Positions 30,445 through 38,070 of a stretch of 39,249 bases of DNA are shown piece by piece. The position numbers and the translations under genes are program-made. Where the stretch lies: the IMG/VR virus record IMGVR_UViG_3300049825_000266, positions 1 to 39,249 of that record. One strand, written 5' to 3'. The DNA is from a virus. The notes beneath the pieces are model-generated. The model saw nothing but the letters and a program-made list of their open reading frames with translations. It searched no databases and was not told where the DNA came from. Within the stretch, counting starts at the first letter, position 1. Every line of letters begins with the position of its first letter.

Positions 30445-31512
30445 TCAAAATCGGCGTTGCCAGATTGCGGAAGGGCCATTCCCTTGACTACGGCCAGTGG
30501 CTTGCAGCACTGCGTTCTGGCGGTTGGCCGCTAGCTCTGCCTGCTGCATGGCGGTCTGCTGCTGCATCTGTTGCTGCTGCTGCCAACGGGCTAGCTGGTC
30601 CTGCTGTTGACGATAGGCGTTGGTCGATGCGAGTTCTTCCCGATTCCAGCCCATCGTTTCGCCCATCTGCGCATACCGGAAAGCATTTTCTTGTTGCTGC
30701 GTAACTTCACCCAGCATGATCTGGCGCTGCTCGTTGCTTAGTCGTCCCTGGTTATAGGCGTCTTCAATCTGGTTCTGCTGCTGCGCAATGCCTACCTGCT
30801 GCTGTTGGTACCACTGGTCGCCGGTCAACTGCCGGTCGGCTAACCCTTGACTGAACAAATCGTTCTGTTGGGTCCAGCCGAATTGCGCGCCCCATTGATT
30901 CGCCGCTTCTTGCTGTTGCCATTCTGCGGCCTGTTGTTGTCGCCCCGTCAGCCCCATGTTGTACTGGTCCATCTGCTGTTGCCAACCGTTCTGGCTATCC
31001 CAGCGGCGTTGTGCCTCGTTAAAGTCTGCCCCGTACTGGTAGTTGTTCTGCATAAACTGTTGGTAGGGCAACGTGGTTGACATGTAGGCGGTGTTCTGAT
31101 CTCTCAACGCCTGGGTGTTAAAGTTAGCCGGGGTCCATGCCTGCGGTGCGCCCCATGTTTGCGATGTCTGTTGTTGGCCTGGCGTGTTCGTCGGTGCGGT
31201 CGGTGTTGTCGGATTCCACGGTGATAGCTGCGACGGGTTGTATCCCGTCTGTGGGCGTTGCTGCGGGTTAGGATTGTAAGGCCCTGTGCCGCCCGTCCCG
31301 CCCCCGCCTTGCTGCGCAACCCCCCACGGACTGTTATTGCTTTGCCCGTTGGAATTGCCCGTAGGTAGGTTGGTGGTCGTCGCCTGCCAAGAGTTTTGCG
31401 CCTGCGATCCTGCCCCATCCCCAATCGGGAGTTGGCGGGCTGCGGTATTCTGATTGCTTGCGGTTGACTGATAGGGGCGATAAGGCCCGCTGCCGTACTG
31501 TTGAACTGCCAT
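30445..31512 (-). CDS. Gln-rich low-complexity virion-region protein
   Basis: 355 residues; ATG 31512 follows GGAGAATCAACG. The N-terminal 120 residues are Gln/Asn/Gly/Pro/Thr-rich and likely disordered (NTPGQQQTSQTWGAPQAWTP). The rest is a long helical array very rich in Q, W and N (QYNMGLTGRQQQAAEWQQQE; LARWQQQQQMQQQTAMQQAE). It lies between portal and the giant protein and is probably packaged with it. No family recognised. Confidence 0.65.
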   Translation of the reverse strand: MAVQQYGSGPYRPYQSTASNQNTAARQLPIGDGAGSQAQNSWQATTTNLPTGNSNGQSNNSPWGVAQQGGGGTGGTGPYNPNPQQRPQTGYNPSQLSPWNPTTPTAPTNTPGQQQTSQTWGAPQAWTPANFNTQALRDQNTAYMSTTLPYQQFMQNNYQYGADFNEAQRRWDSQNGWQQQMDQYNMGLTGRQQQAAEWQQQEAANQWGAQFGWTQQNDLFSQGLADRQLTGDQWYQQQQVGIAQQQNQIEDAYNQGRLSNEQRQIMLGEVTQQQENAFRYAQMGETMGWNREELASTNAYRQQQDQLARWQQQQQMQQQTAMQQAELAANRQNAVLQATGRSQGNGPSAIWQRRF

Positions 31513-31530
31513 CGTTGATTCTCCGTTTAT

Positions 31531-33462
31531 CTACTGTTGATTCCCCATCATCGCCAATTCTTCGCCCGATCCAATCGGTAGCCCCATAATCTGCGCAAAC
31601 AATGCCGGATCCATGTCAGGCGGCATCCCCATACTTTCGCCTTGCATTTGGCCTTGCATCTCGGCGGGGATTCCCCCACCCATCGGCCCTACCAGTTCAG
31701 CCGGTGGCTGAATAGGCGGCGGCCCAGGCGGCATTGGCGGTCCTTGTGGTGGCATAGGTGGCCCACCCATCGGCGGCATCCCTGGGGGTGGCCCTTGCAT
31801 TTCAGGTGGGGGTGGTGGCATCTCGATAGCTATACCCAACGACTCGGACGCAATACGATAGGCCATCTGTTCGATGGGCGTACCCTTGACAAGCGCTTCC
31901 CACGTCTCTGGGTGCGATTGGATCAGGCGGGTAACGCTAAGCACCTTCTGTATCTCTGGATGGTCAAGAGCCATCTCTGCATAGATGCGGTTTTGCTCGT
32001 CCGTAGGTACAGTAATCTTCAGGTATTTATCACGCATCAACTGCTTGGAGATAATCTTGCTGTCGGTTAGCCGAATGCCAAGGGTCTGTAGCGCAATGTC
32101 ATCTTGCAGCGAGGATACCTTTAGCTCTACAGCGTTCTCGTAGTAGCCATCAATTTGTTTGCGGTAAAGACAAGTACGGTAAAGCTTCTCGTCGCCCTCG
32201 TTGCGCCCCCACAGTTCAACCCCTTCGTCGTCGTCATCAAAGGTGTCCACCAGAGCCAGGGCCAATTCGTTCAACCACATCAACATGCGCTCTAGGCTAT
32301 CCCGTACAGCCTCTACGCGTCCGGTTGCAGCCTGGGACAGGATATTAACCCCGTACCCAGCCTGCATATTACCGGCGTCGCCATATAGCACGCCTGGGAA
32401 AGTTGACTGCTGAATATCGGCGTCAACCTTGGCCAACATTGATTCCAACAGTTGGGCGTTCGCTTGTGGGCGCACTTCCTGAATCTTCGTGCCTTCTACC
32501 GCGTGTTGGGTAGAGCCTGGGCGCACAACAATATCGTTCTGCTCATGCCCCATCGGTGACTCGACAAGGAAAAATGGCCAAGTGTACCATAGAACAGCAG
32601 TTCCAAGGTTTGAGTTAAGGCGGCACTTGTACTGCCAACTGCCATTGATGGGGTGCAGGATGGACAAGCCACGGTAGGCTTTGTCTGCGGTAGGTGCAGA
32701 ATCACCACGTGCTTCAATGATGGGCACGATGGGGTAGTCGGTGCGGCGTGGGGCAAGGGCAAATTCATCGTCGATAATAACCGCATTCCACACGCTGTAA
32801 TCAACGGGGTTGGTGTACCAGAAGTCAATCACGGTAACAAGGTGTGACTCGTTGGTGACAGGGTTCGTCGGCTTTGGGATATCCCATTTTTTCAGGTTGG
32901 GATAACGTTGGCGAATGTCCACCTTCTCCGCCTCGTACTTGTGAAAGGCCCATTCGGTAAATAATGGCCCCTTGCGATAGCCAACTTCAAAAGGATCTAA
33001 GGCCCGAATGAGGATCGGGAAAGCCTTCTTGCGTAGCATGGGTGGCATATCTTCTTTTACCCACTTTGCTTCTACATAGGCTTTCCCTCTGACGGCCAGA
33101 AACCATTTGAGGTCATCAACGAAATTCGTCCCTTGTTGCTTGTTAACGCGCGCATACATCGCGGTTAACCATCGCTCTACTTGCTGGCTGTCCTCGTCCG
33201 CTTGTTCCTCTTCTTTGCGCGGTGGAATGTCAATCTTTGGCTGCGAAGGAATCAGGCGCATCAAGAGATTGACCACGTTGTACGGGTCGCTGGTCGTCAC
33301 CTGTTCGCGGCCATCCTGTAAGACAGTTTCCTCCCAACTCTTCTTAAAGCCCGCGTCCAGCTTCCACATTTTTTCCCATGTGTTGGCCATCTTGCGCCAA
33401 GTAGAGTTCTCGTCTTCGGTTCGTGATACGCGGTCCAGTATGTCGTCAATCTCTAAGCGCAT
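31531..33462 (-). CDS. Portal protein
   Basis: 643 residues; forms the dodecameric ring through which DNA enters and leaves the head. ATG 33462 was chosen because the ORF upstream runs through the leader hairpin. The N-terminus is helical (DILDRVSRTEDENSTWRKMA). The body has the typical portal order (NVVNLLMRLIPSQPKIDIPP, then the wing region and LMWLNELALALVDTF, which fits the stem/clip helices). The last 110 residues are Pro/Met/Gly-rich and probably disordered. It follows terminase in the usual order. Its leader carries an attenuator. Confidence 0.8.
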   Translation of the reverse strand: MRLEIDDILDRVSRTEDENSTWRKMANTWEKMWKLDAGFKKSWEETVLQDGREQVTTSDPYNVVNLLMRLIPSQPKIDIPPRKEEEQADEDSQQVERWLTAMYARVNKQQGTNFVDDLKWFLAVRGKAYVEAKWVKEDMPPMLRKKAFPILIRALDPFEVGYRKGPLFTEWAFHKYEAEKVDIRQRYPNLKKWDIPKPTNPVTNESHLVTVIDFWYTNPVDYSVWNAVIIDDEFALAPRRTDYPIVPIIEARGDSAPTADKAYRGLSILHPINGSWQYKCRLNSNLGTAVLWYTWPFFLVESPMGHEQNDIVVRPGSTQHAVEGTKIQEVRPQANAQLLESMLAKVDADIQQSTFPGVLYGDAGNMQAGYGVNILSQAATGRVEAVRDSLERMLMWLNELALALVDTFDDDDEGVELWGRNEGDEKLYRTCLYRKQIDGYYENAVELKVSSLQDDIALQTLGIRLTDSKIISKQLMRDKYLKITVPTDEQNRIYAEMALDHPEIQKVLSVTRLIQSHPETWEALVKGTPIEQMAYRIASESLGIAIEMPPPPPEMQGPPPGMPPMGGPPMPPQGPPMPPGPPPIQPPAELVGPMGGGIPAEMQGQMQGESMGMPPDMDPALFAQIMGLPIGSGEELAMMGNQQ

Positions 33463-33480
33463 GGTGTGTTCCAGGTAAAC

Positions 33481-33530
33481 AAAAAGCGGGAGAACTTGCC
33501 ACATCACATGATGGACAATAGTTCTCCCGC
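33481..33530 (-). terminator. Attenuator hairpin before portal
   Basis: Minus-strand GCGGGAGAACT (33530-33520) pairs perfectly over 11 bp with AGTTCTCCCGC (33496-33486), with a 23-nt loop, followed by TTTTTGTTT. It stands 18 bases before the portal start codon region, so it would cut off portal expression unless read through. Confidence 0.75.
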
Positions 33531-33651
33531 CGAAAGGTGAGACTTATTTAGTTAGGAGGGCGGGGTGGGAATTGAACCCACCTCCATCTATTCGTTCTCC
33601 GCTAGCCTCACGGATAGCACGAGTAAGACAGAACCCAGATGCCCTTATCGG
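33481..33651 (-). ncRNA. Riboswitch-like leader RNA A (portal)
   Basis: Starts right after the stop of the preceding gene. It contains nested stems CATCT/AGATG and GTTCT/AGAAC closing a domain with GCTA/TAGC, then a perfect GGTGGG/CCCACC hairpin. GTGAG (33611-33607) can pair with CTCAC (33541-33537). It shares with leader B the string GCTAGC-CTCAC-GCACGAG (plus-strand reading), AATAAGTCTCACC, GGCGGGA, CTATTG and CCCGC-TTTTTGTTT. No known RNA family was recognised. Confidence 0.6.
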
Positions 33652-33828
33652 CTACGTTTTGCTAGGGATTTCATTGACAGAGATTCCAACCTTGTCAATA
33701 AACTCATTCTTCTCTGCCGTGATGTCTATCACAATACGATAGGACTCCTTGGGCCATCGAAGGATAGCGAGAACTTCGCGCTCGATTCCCTTAACAATCA
33801 TCGCCTTAACCTTCTCGTCCTCAATCAT
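33652..33828 (-). CDS. Small hypothetical protein (58 aa)
   Basis: ATG 33828 overlaps the preceding stop (ATGA) with GAGGGAACGAGC before it. The product, beginning MIEDEKVKAMIVKGIEREVL, is a small alpha/beta protein with acidic and hydrophobic residues (SYRIVIDITAEKNEFIDKVG). No family recognised. It lies between terminase and the portal leader. Confidence 0.6.
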   Translation of the reverse strand: MIEDEKVKAMIVKGIEREVLAILRWPKESYRIVIDITAEKNEFIDKVGISVNEIPSKT

Positions 33829-34007
33829 GCTCGTTCCCTCTTCGGCTTTACACTGCGTTCGTAGCCCAGGTAGTCCTCGATTGCGCCAAGGGCCATTAGT
33901 AGCGATGCACGGATACCGGCCCACAGCACCTTTTGCTTATCAATAGTAGGTTGCGAGGACTGGCTTGCTTCGCTTTTTACGCTCAACGACTGGCCCGAAT
34001 CTATCAT
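33825..34007 (-). CDS. Small hypothetical protein overlapping terminase end
   Basis: 60 residues from ATG 34007, which lies inside the terminase gene (68-base overlap, different frame). The start is polar (SGQSLSVKSEASQSSQPTID); the C-terminal half is helical (VLWAGIRASLLMALGAIEDY) with a basic end. The coupling to the next gene by ATGA supports expression. Function unknown. Confidence 0.5.
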   Translation of the reverse strand: MIDSGQSLSVKSEASQSSQPTIDKQKVLWAGIRASLLMALGAIEDYLGYERSVKPKRERA

Positions 34008-35286
34008 ATAGCCAATATCCTAGTGCTTTCAACGCATCATTATTCGCATCCACTGGCCGCTGCTTGGTACTGCGCCCTTCGTGCCAGTCTCGCCACTTAT
34101 ATAAACCGAACTCCGCTAATATCCCGTTGGCCTTACCGTCATAGCCCTTGTCGGTGCGCAATCTGTAATCAAAGTGTAACAACTCCTGTTGTAGGCGCAA
34201 CTTAACTGTTGCAATGGACTCTTCGATAAAGATGTAATGGCTCCGTAAGGGGATACCCGTCTCCTCTTTCCAGACTTGCACTTGGCTTTTGTTCGCCGCC
34301 CGCTGCGTACCCGCAATATCAATTACGCCACCCTTGACGTGCTTGAACCAGGGTCGCTCTCGTACCAATGGAATGAGAGACTGGGCGATGATATCGTGTT
34401 CGTAGATCTCGTCGATGATGTAGACCTGTGTATCAGTTCCCACCGTCTCCCATTGTATCGCAAGCACAGCGTAGGTATGTGTAGCGGGGTCAATGGCAAG
34501 TTCAACAGGTAATCCAGGGTTAAAATCTTGGCGTTTAACATGTTTCTCTCTGCTGAACTCCTTGAACACTAGGCCAGATGGCTTGTAGGGTACGGCGCCG
34601 CAACGTTCCATGAACAATTCATGCGGCATTGCAGCCTCTAACGCCTTAATCTTCGGGTCGTCGCGTCCACCGGGGAAGATTGCCAGGTTGCTCCAGCTTG
34701 GAATGCTGAAACTGCGCCCCATTTCGGGGTTTTCCCCTTGCCAACGCTCATAAAAGTCAGCGTACCAACTCAAAGCCCCTTCAAAAGTGCCTGACATAAT
34801 GACTTTGGCGTTATGCTCCAGCGCCCGTTCTAGCACTTTCTGCATTGTCTCATAAGTTTGCTGGCCCGCCTCGACCATCAAGATCACATGTGGGGCAAAA
34901 CTGGCTAAACTGCGGGCATCATCGCTACTTTTAGTCTGTACCCTAGCCCCCCAAGTCGTCTCAAAGCTCCGTCCCCCCCGCTCTGGTGAGCTTGCCTTAG
35001 TGATTAGGCCCAGCTTTTGCAGAACTACGTGCATGTACTCCCATTCTGGCTTACATTGCTCGTAGTCTGGCCCCACAATCCACACTAGCCCATTGTCTAT
35101 CAGCAGGTCGGGTAGTACATCCATTGCGGTAGAGAAGCTTTTCCCCCCACGAATCCCACCAGCAACAAGCTTTAGCCTGCTATCGTCGCCATGTAGGGCG
35201 GCTTGGGTAGCAGATGGCGTGTAGTTCGCCACATGCCAACAGGCTTTACGGAACTTCTCGCGCTGTGTCGGTGTTACTTCAGCCAT
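33940..35286 (-). CDS. terL: Terminase large subunit
   Basis: 448 residues. Motor that packages DNA and cuts it. ATPase: Walker A GGIRGGKS (43-50), Walker B HVILMVEAG, and a coupling SGT (KVIMSGTFEGALSWY). Nuclease: first acidic strand VELAIDPATHTYAVLAI, then KGGVIDIAGTQ, and the last DANNDALKALGYWLYDRF, as expected for the RNase H-like domain. The start overlaps the previous stop by eight bases. No small terminase was recognised; candidates are among the upstream small genes. Confidence 0.9.
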   Translation of the reverse strand: MAEVTPTQREKFRKACWHVANYTPSATQAALHGDDSRLKLVAGGIRGGKSFSTAMDVLPDLLIDNGLVWIVGPDYEQCKPEWEYMHVVLQKLGLITKASSPERGGRSFETTWGARVQTKSSDDARSLASFAPHVILMVEAGQQTYETMQKVLERALEHNAKVIMSGTFEGALSWYADFYERWQGENPEMGRSFSIPSWSNLAIFPGGRDDPKIKALEAAMPHELFMERCGAVPYKPSGLVFKEFSREKHVKRQDFNPGLPVELAIDPATHTYAVLAIQWETVGTDTQVYIIDEIYEHDIIAQSLIPLVRERPWFKHVKGGVIDIAGTQRAANKSQVQVWKEETGIPLRSHYIFIEESIATVKLRLQQELLHFDYRLRTDKGYDGKANGILAEFGLYKWRDWHEGRSTKQRPVDANNDALKALGYWLYDRFGPVVERKKRSKPVLATYY

Positions 35287-35602
35287 CTACTTCAACAAAC
35301 GCTCCATCCAATCCATAGCGACAACCATTAGAAATAAAAGCTTTCCATTTGTCGCGTGGGTCTCGGATTTCTTCTACGATTTGCCACAGAGGAAAACCTT
35401 CGTCAACATCTTCGCGCTGATACCAAACCACCTGGCCCACTACCACATCAGTCGCAATCATAGGGCGTAGCTTTTCGGGCAGTGGGCAATTAACCGCAAG
35501 TTCACGGAATCGCTCAATACACTCCTCGTTTAATCGAATACCGTTTTCAAACACCGCTCGATATTCGACAAATTGCTTTGGTGTGATATGTGGTATCGTC
35601 AT
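35279..35602 (-). CDS. Hypothetical protein upstream of terminase (107 aa)
   Basis: ATG 35602 overlaps the stop of the small membrane gene. The protein is mixed alpha/beta (ITPKQFVEYRAVFENGIRLN; ATDVVVGQVVWYQREDVDEG; WKAFISNGCRYGLDGAFVEV). There is no HTH, so it is not an obvious small terminase, although position would allow it. No family recognised. Confidence 0.6.
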   Translation of the reverse strand: MTIPHITPKQFVEYRAVFENGIRLNEECIERFRELAVNCPLPEKLRPMIATDVVVGQVVWYQREDVDEGFPLWQIVEEIRDPRDKWKAFISNGCRYGLDGAFVEVDG

Positions 35603-35751
35603 CCGCCGCTAAGTAGCTCCACGATATTGATGTCCAGGTATGTCCCTGCTACCAGCAACGCCACAATCAGCAGCACTACGGCAATCGTAGCGGGCAGTCC
35701 CTCTTTGCTGTAAAGCGCTTTCAACCATTCAGGAATCTGAATGTTATTCAT
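35599..35751 (-). CDS. 50-aa membrane protein, holin-like
   Basis: ATG 35751 is followed by MNNIQIPEWLKALYSKEG, then a clear transmembrane helix (TIAVVLLIVALLVAGTYL) and a short tail to TGA 35599, which overlaps the next ATG. It lies directly after the XhlA-like gene, the place where a small holin is expected. One span only, so pinholin or lysis-accessory roles are possible. Function is inferred from topology and neighbours. Confidence 0.6.
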   Translation of the reverse strand: MNNIQIPEWLKALYSKEGLPATIAVVLLIVALLVAGTYLDINIVELLSGG

Positions 35752-35753
35752 CG

Positions 35754-36053
35754 TTACCCCCCAAAGAATAGTTTCCACAGAATCACAGCCAACAGCGCAA
35801 AGAAGACATAGGAAGCTTTCTCCATGTTACCCAGGCGGTACTCCAACAAAGCTATCCGGCTGTTGAACTCTCGAATCAAGCGTGATAGCTCGCTCATACC
35901 CTCATCAAACCCTTCATCGAATGATGCACGCAAGCCATGTGCATCGAAGAGGTTATTGACGATAGTATCGGCGTGCGTGTCATGTTGTTGGTTGTCGCTG
36001 CCGACAATCACGTTACGGTTTCTGTCCCCCACTGTCCCTGCGATGTGTGTCAT
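35754..36053 (-). CDS. XhlA-like coiled-coil membrane protein
   Basis: 99 residues; ATG 36053 overlaps the LuxR-type gene stop (ATGA). A polar N-terminus precedes a coiled coil (MSELSRLIREFNSRIALLEY) and a C-terminal membrane anchor (KASYVFFALLAVILWKLFFG). This order is that of the haemolysin XhlA family, which assists cell lysis in Bacillus phages, though the N-terminal 50 residues are longer than usual. Together with the next gene it forms a likely lysis pair. Confidence 0.6.
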   Translation of the reverse strand: MTHIAGTVGDRNRNVIVGSDNQQHDTHADTIVNNLFDAHGLRASFDEGFDEGMSELSRLIREFNSRIALLEYRLGNMEKASYVFFALLAVILWKLFFGG

Positions 36054-36274
36054 TTCCTATATCGTCTCCGTCGAGCGGGTGGGGGTCCCATCTCGTCCAT
36101 AGCAATCACAGCCTTAAAGCGGTTAGCGGCAGACAGCTTGGCCATTACGTGACTAATGTGGGTCTGCACGGTGCGCACGGAGATAAACAGCGCATCGGCA
36201 ATCTCTCGATTCGTCATGCCTGTACGCACGCACTCCATTACCTCCCACTCACGGACGGTTACTAAGTGATTCAC
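36050..36274 (-). CDS. LuxR/GerE-type HTH protein
   Basis: 74 residues starting at GTG 36274, overlapping the CAP-gene stop (GTGA); GTG 36280 is an alternative. Nearly the whole protein is a LuxR-type DNA-binding domain: LVTVREWEVMECVRTGMTNR, EIADALFISVRTVQTHISHV, MAKLSAANRFKAVIAM. There is no receiver or ligand domain. Within the late/lysis region it may regulate late genes, or serve as DNA-recognition component for packaging. The domain call is firm; the role is not. Confidence 0.8.
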   Translation of the reverse strand: MNHLVTVREWEVMECVRTGMTNREIADALFISVRTVQTHISHVMAKLSAANRFKAVIAMDEMGPPPARRRRYRK

Positions 36275-36798
36275 AGGCACTCACTTATCAACAGAACAAG
36301 ATACCAACCAAACTGCCCGCCTACCGCTACAGCTATTCCGCATTTGTCTTGTCGCTGGAACATCGGTAGCCTACCAAACATGTGGTTAGCGTGCGACTCA
36401 CTGGCGGCCAGGGCATTAAACATCACCGTCATGTTGGGCGAACCGGCTACCAATGACTCTATCTGATTGCCTTTTGTGGCGTAATGGCCCGGTAGATTGC
36501 AACCGGCCATCCTTGCATACTCGTTCGGCGTCACCCCGTCCTTGTCCACGTGCGCCCAGGGGCCACCCAACGCCAACCCCTGCGCTCGTAGCGTGGCGGC
36601 AATGGTAAGCTTAGGGCAGGGCGTTAGGCGTGGCCGTAGCTGCCTGCTATCATTCCACAGCAGATTGAAAAATACCTCTGCATTGTGGATTGCGGGGCGC
36701 TCATTAACGACAAACGGTAGGTAAACAACCCCGCGGCTGTCTACCACATCGGGAGCGTCCGCAATAACTATGGGGTATTCGGTAGACTCGACAACCAT
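36271..36798 (-). CDS. CAP/SCP-domain protein
   Basis: 175 residues from ATG 36798. From about residue 35 it follows the CAP (SCP/PR-1) plan: FFNLLWNDSRQLRPRL, AATLRAQGLALGGPWAHVDK, EYARMAGCNLPGHYATKGNQ, MFNALAASESHANHMFG with the S..H pair, and a final strand GQFGWYLVLLISEC. CAP domains are extracellular in bacteria, with roles from binding to proteolysis. There is no signal peptide, so export would need lysis or virion incorporation. It lies beside lysis-type genes, so a wall or release role is possible. Confidence 0.65.
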   Translation of the reverse strand: MVVESTEYPIVIADAPDVVDSRGVVYLPFVVNERPAIHNAEVFFNLLWNDSRQLRPRLTPCPKLTIAATLRAQGLALGGPWAHVDKDGVTPNEYARMAGCNLPGHYATKGNQIESLVAGSPNMTVMFNALAASESHANHMFGRLPMFQRQDKCGIAVAVGGQFGWYLVLLISECL

Positions 36799-36872
36799 AG
36801 AGCACACACTATCCAGAACACGACAAGCCACAGTACATCACGCCAATCCGTAAACAACGTCCGTCCCCACAT
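36768..36872 (-). CDS. 34-aa membrane peptide overlapping two genes
   Basis: ATG 36872 lies within the end of the upstream gene and the TAG at 36770 within the start of the CAP gene. The peptide MWGRTLFTDWRDV is followed by LWLVVFWIVCALWL, a strong membrane helix. It bridges an otherwise 39-base gap. Ribosome site weak (GAAGAAAAAACG). It may be a small lysis or anti-host peptide, or chance; the hydrophobic helix in an overlapping frame is the main argument. Confidence 0.35.
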   Translation of the reverse strand: MWGRTLFTDWRDVLWLVVFWIVCALWLSSLPNTP

Positions 36873-37023
36873 AGCGTTTTTTCTTCATGCCTTTAAGTGA
36901 CACCTGCGTAATGTGGGCGGCCTTGGTGCTGGCGGCGATCAGTTCTTCTGCCGTCGCTTCTGGCAAGTAGTCATCCAACAGATAAGCTGTCACACCGCGC
37001 ACGTAAATATAATCACTCGTCAT
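36838..37023 (-). CDS. Small hypothetical protein (61 aa)
   Basis: ATG 37023 overlaps the preceding stop (ATGA). The start MTSDYIYVRGVTAYLLDDYL is followed by a helix (ATAEELIAASTKAAHITQVS) and a basic stretch (GMKKKRYVG). Its first 11 bases (ATGACGAGTGA) are the same as those of the preceding gene. No family recognised. Confidence 0.6.
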   Translation of the reverse strand: MTSDYIYVRGVTAYLLDDYLPEATAEELIAASTKAAHITQVSLKGMKKKRYVGTDVVYGLA

Positions 37024-37187
37024 AGTTCCCACTCCCACCCAAAAAATAAACGCAACATCAAACGGTGAAAGCGATTCGGGCGCTTTCTGATTTCCACTTT
37101 TACGCCGGGAGCAATAACTAAATAACCGTCACTCTCTCGCATCGTAAACGTAAGGGGAGTATTGCCAACGACAAAGTCACTCGTCAT
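37020..37187 (-). CDS. Small hypothetical protein (55 aa)
   Basis: Three successive ATG codons (37193, 37190, 37187); the last is six bases after GGAGG and is preferred. The product starts MTSDFVVGNTPLTFTMRESD and has beta strands with a basic, aromatic C-terminus (KRPNRFHRLMLRLFFGWEWE). It is bounded by two copies of ATGACGAGTGA. No family recognised. Confidence 0.55.
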   Translation of the reverse strand: MTSDFVVGNTPLTFTMRESDGYLVIAPGVKVEIRKRPNRFHRLMLRLFFGWEWEL

Positions 37188-37428
37188 CATCATCCTCCAT
37201 CGGGGCAACCTGTACCCCACTACTTGGCCCTTGTACTGGAATGCCACCGTAGATGATGGCCAGGGCAGTGTTGATTTCCACGACTAACGGCACCGTAACC
37301 CGATCAGTCCACACAGCAACGATGTTAAGGTCCACTGCCAACGCATCCCCCGCGGGTATCACAATAGCCGGGATACCCTTCGGATTTAGCTTGGCGAATG
37401 CCTGAATTGCTTCTGCGATTGTTACCAT
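37177..37428 (-). CDS. Small hypothetical protein (83 aa)
   Basis: ATG 37428 overlaps the stop of the low-complexity gene by seven bases. Helix (TIAEAIQAFAKLN), then beta-rich hydrophobic segments (GIPAIVIPAGDALAVDLNIV, VTVPLVVEINTALAIIYGGI) and an acidic end (MEDDDDE). It could be a small virion or assembly protein. No family recognised. Confidence 0.6.
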   Translation of the reverse strand: MVTIAEAIQAFAKLNPKGIPAIVIPAGDALAVDLNIVAVWTDRVTVPLVVEINTALAIIYGGIPVQGPSSGVQVAPMEDDDDE

Positions 37429-38057
37429 CGTCGCCCCCAAGGATTTTGATTGCCCATCGGCGGTTGATACCCCTGCATCACTTGTGCCGGGTTCTGGCTG
37501 TTCATGTATGGGTTGCCCATCGGCTGAATCCCCATTGTCATGGCACTATTCGGTTGGCCAAAGGCGGATGGCCTTTGCTGCATCATGGGTTGCTGCATCA
37601 TGGGTTGCTGCATTTGCGGGGGTGGCCCTTGCATCGGTGCTTGCTGGCCCATGCCGAACTGTCCATTTTGCATCGCTGGCCCTTGCACTGGCCCATACTG
37701 CCCCATCGGGCGGCTCGGCATATTCATTCCATTTTGCGCAAACGTTTGCGCAGGGGGAGTAGGGCTATTGCCATAACTGCCATTGCGCATTACCGGCCCT
37801 TGCACGTTCGCCGGACGACTAACAGGCTGCGTAGTGTTCCCTGCTACCGTGCGCTTCGTTGGGCTGCTGCTACGCTTGCGCGCCACATACTCTTTATTCT
37901 TGGCCATGCGCTTACTGCGATCACCGGAGGCTTTACCCGCAGTCGCCTTGACGCCCTTCTTCTTCAAGTCATCAGCTACTCGCTGATTTTCCAGGTACTT
38001 GGTCTGGCCCCCATCGGGGCTGCTATACTTCACTGGATCTGGTTTACGTGTCGCCAT
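37422..38057 (-). CDS. Basic then Met/Gln/Pro-rich low-complexity protein
   Basis: 211 residues; ATG 38057 follows GGAGGGGGATAG. The first 75 residues are strongly basic (DDLKKKGVKATAGKASGDRS; KNKEYVARKRSSSPTKRT), suited to DNA binding. The rest is Met/Gln/Pro/Gly/Asn-rich with imperfect MQQPMMQQ and QGP repeats and is probably disordered. The composition resembles the portal tail and the Gln-rich protein. Might be packaged with DNA. No family recognised. Confidence 0.65.
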   Translation of the reverse strand: MATRKPDPVKYSSPDGGQTKYLENQRVADDLKKKGVKATAGKASGDRSKRMAKNKEYVARKRSSSPTKRTVAGNTTQPVSRPANVQGPVMRNGSYGNSPTPPAQTFAQNGMNMPSRPMGQYGPVQGPAMQNGQFGMGQQAPMQGPPPQMQQPMMQQPMMQQRPSAFGQPNSAMTMGIQPMGNPYMNSQNPAQVMQGYQPPMGNQNPWGRRW

Positions 38058-38070
38058 CTATCCCCCTCCA

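Noticed and set aside
33555-33640. Possible tRNA on the minus strand with a T-arm-like GTGGG-TTCAATT-CCCAC
   Set aside because: The hairpin fits the T-arm consensus, but the 5' acceptor strand pairs for only four bases, and no D arm, anticodon arm or CCA is seen. The segment aligns better with leader B as part of a regulatory RNA.
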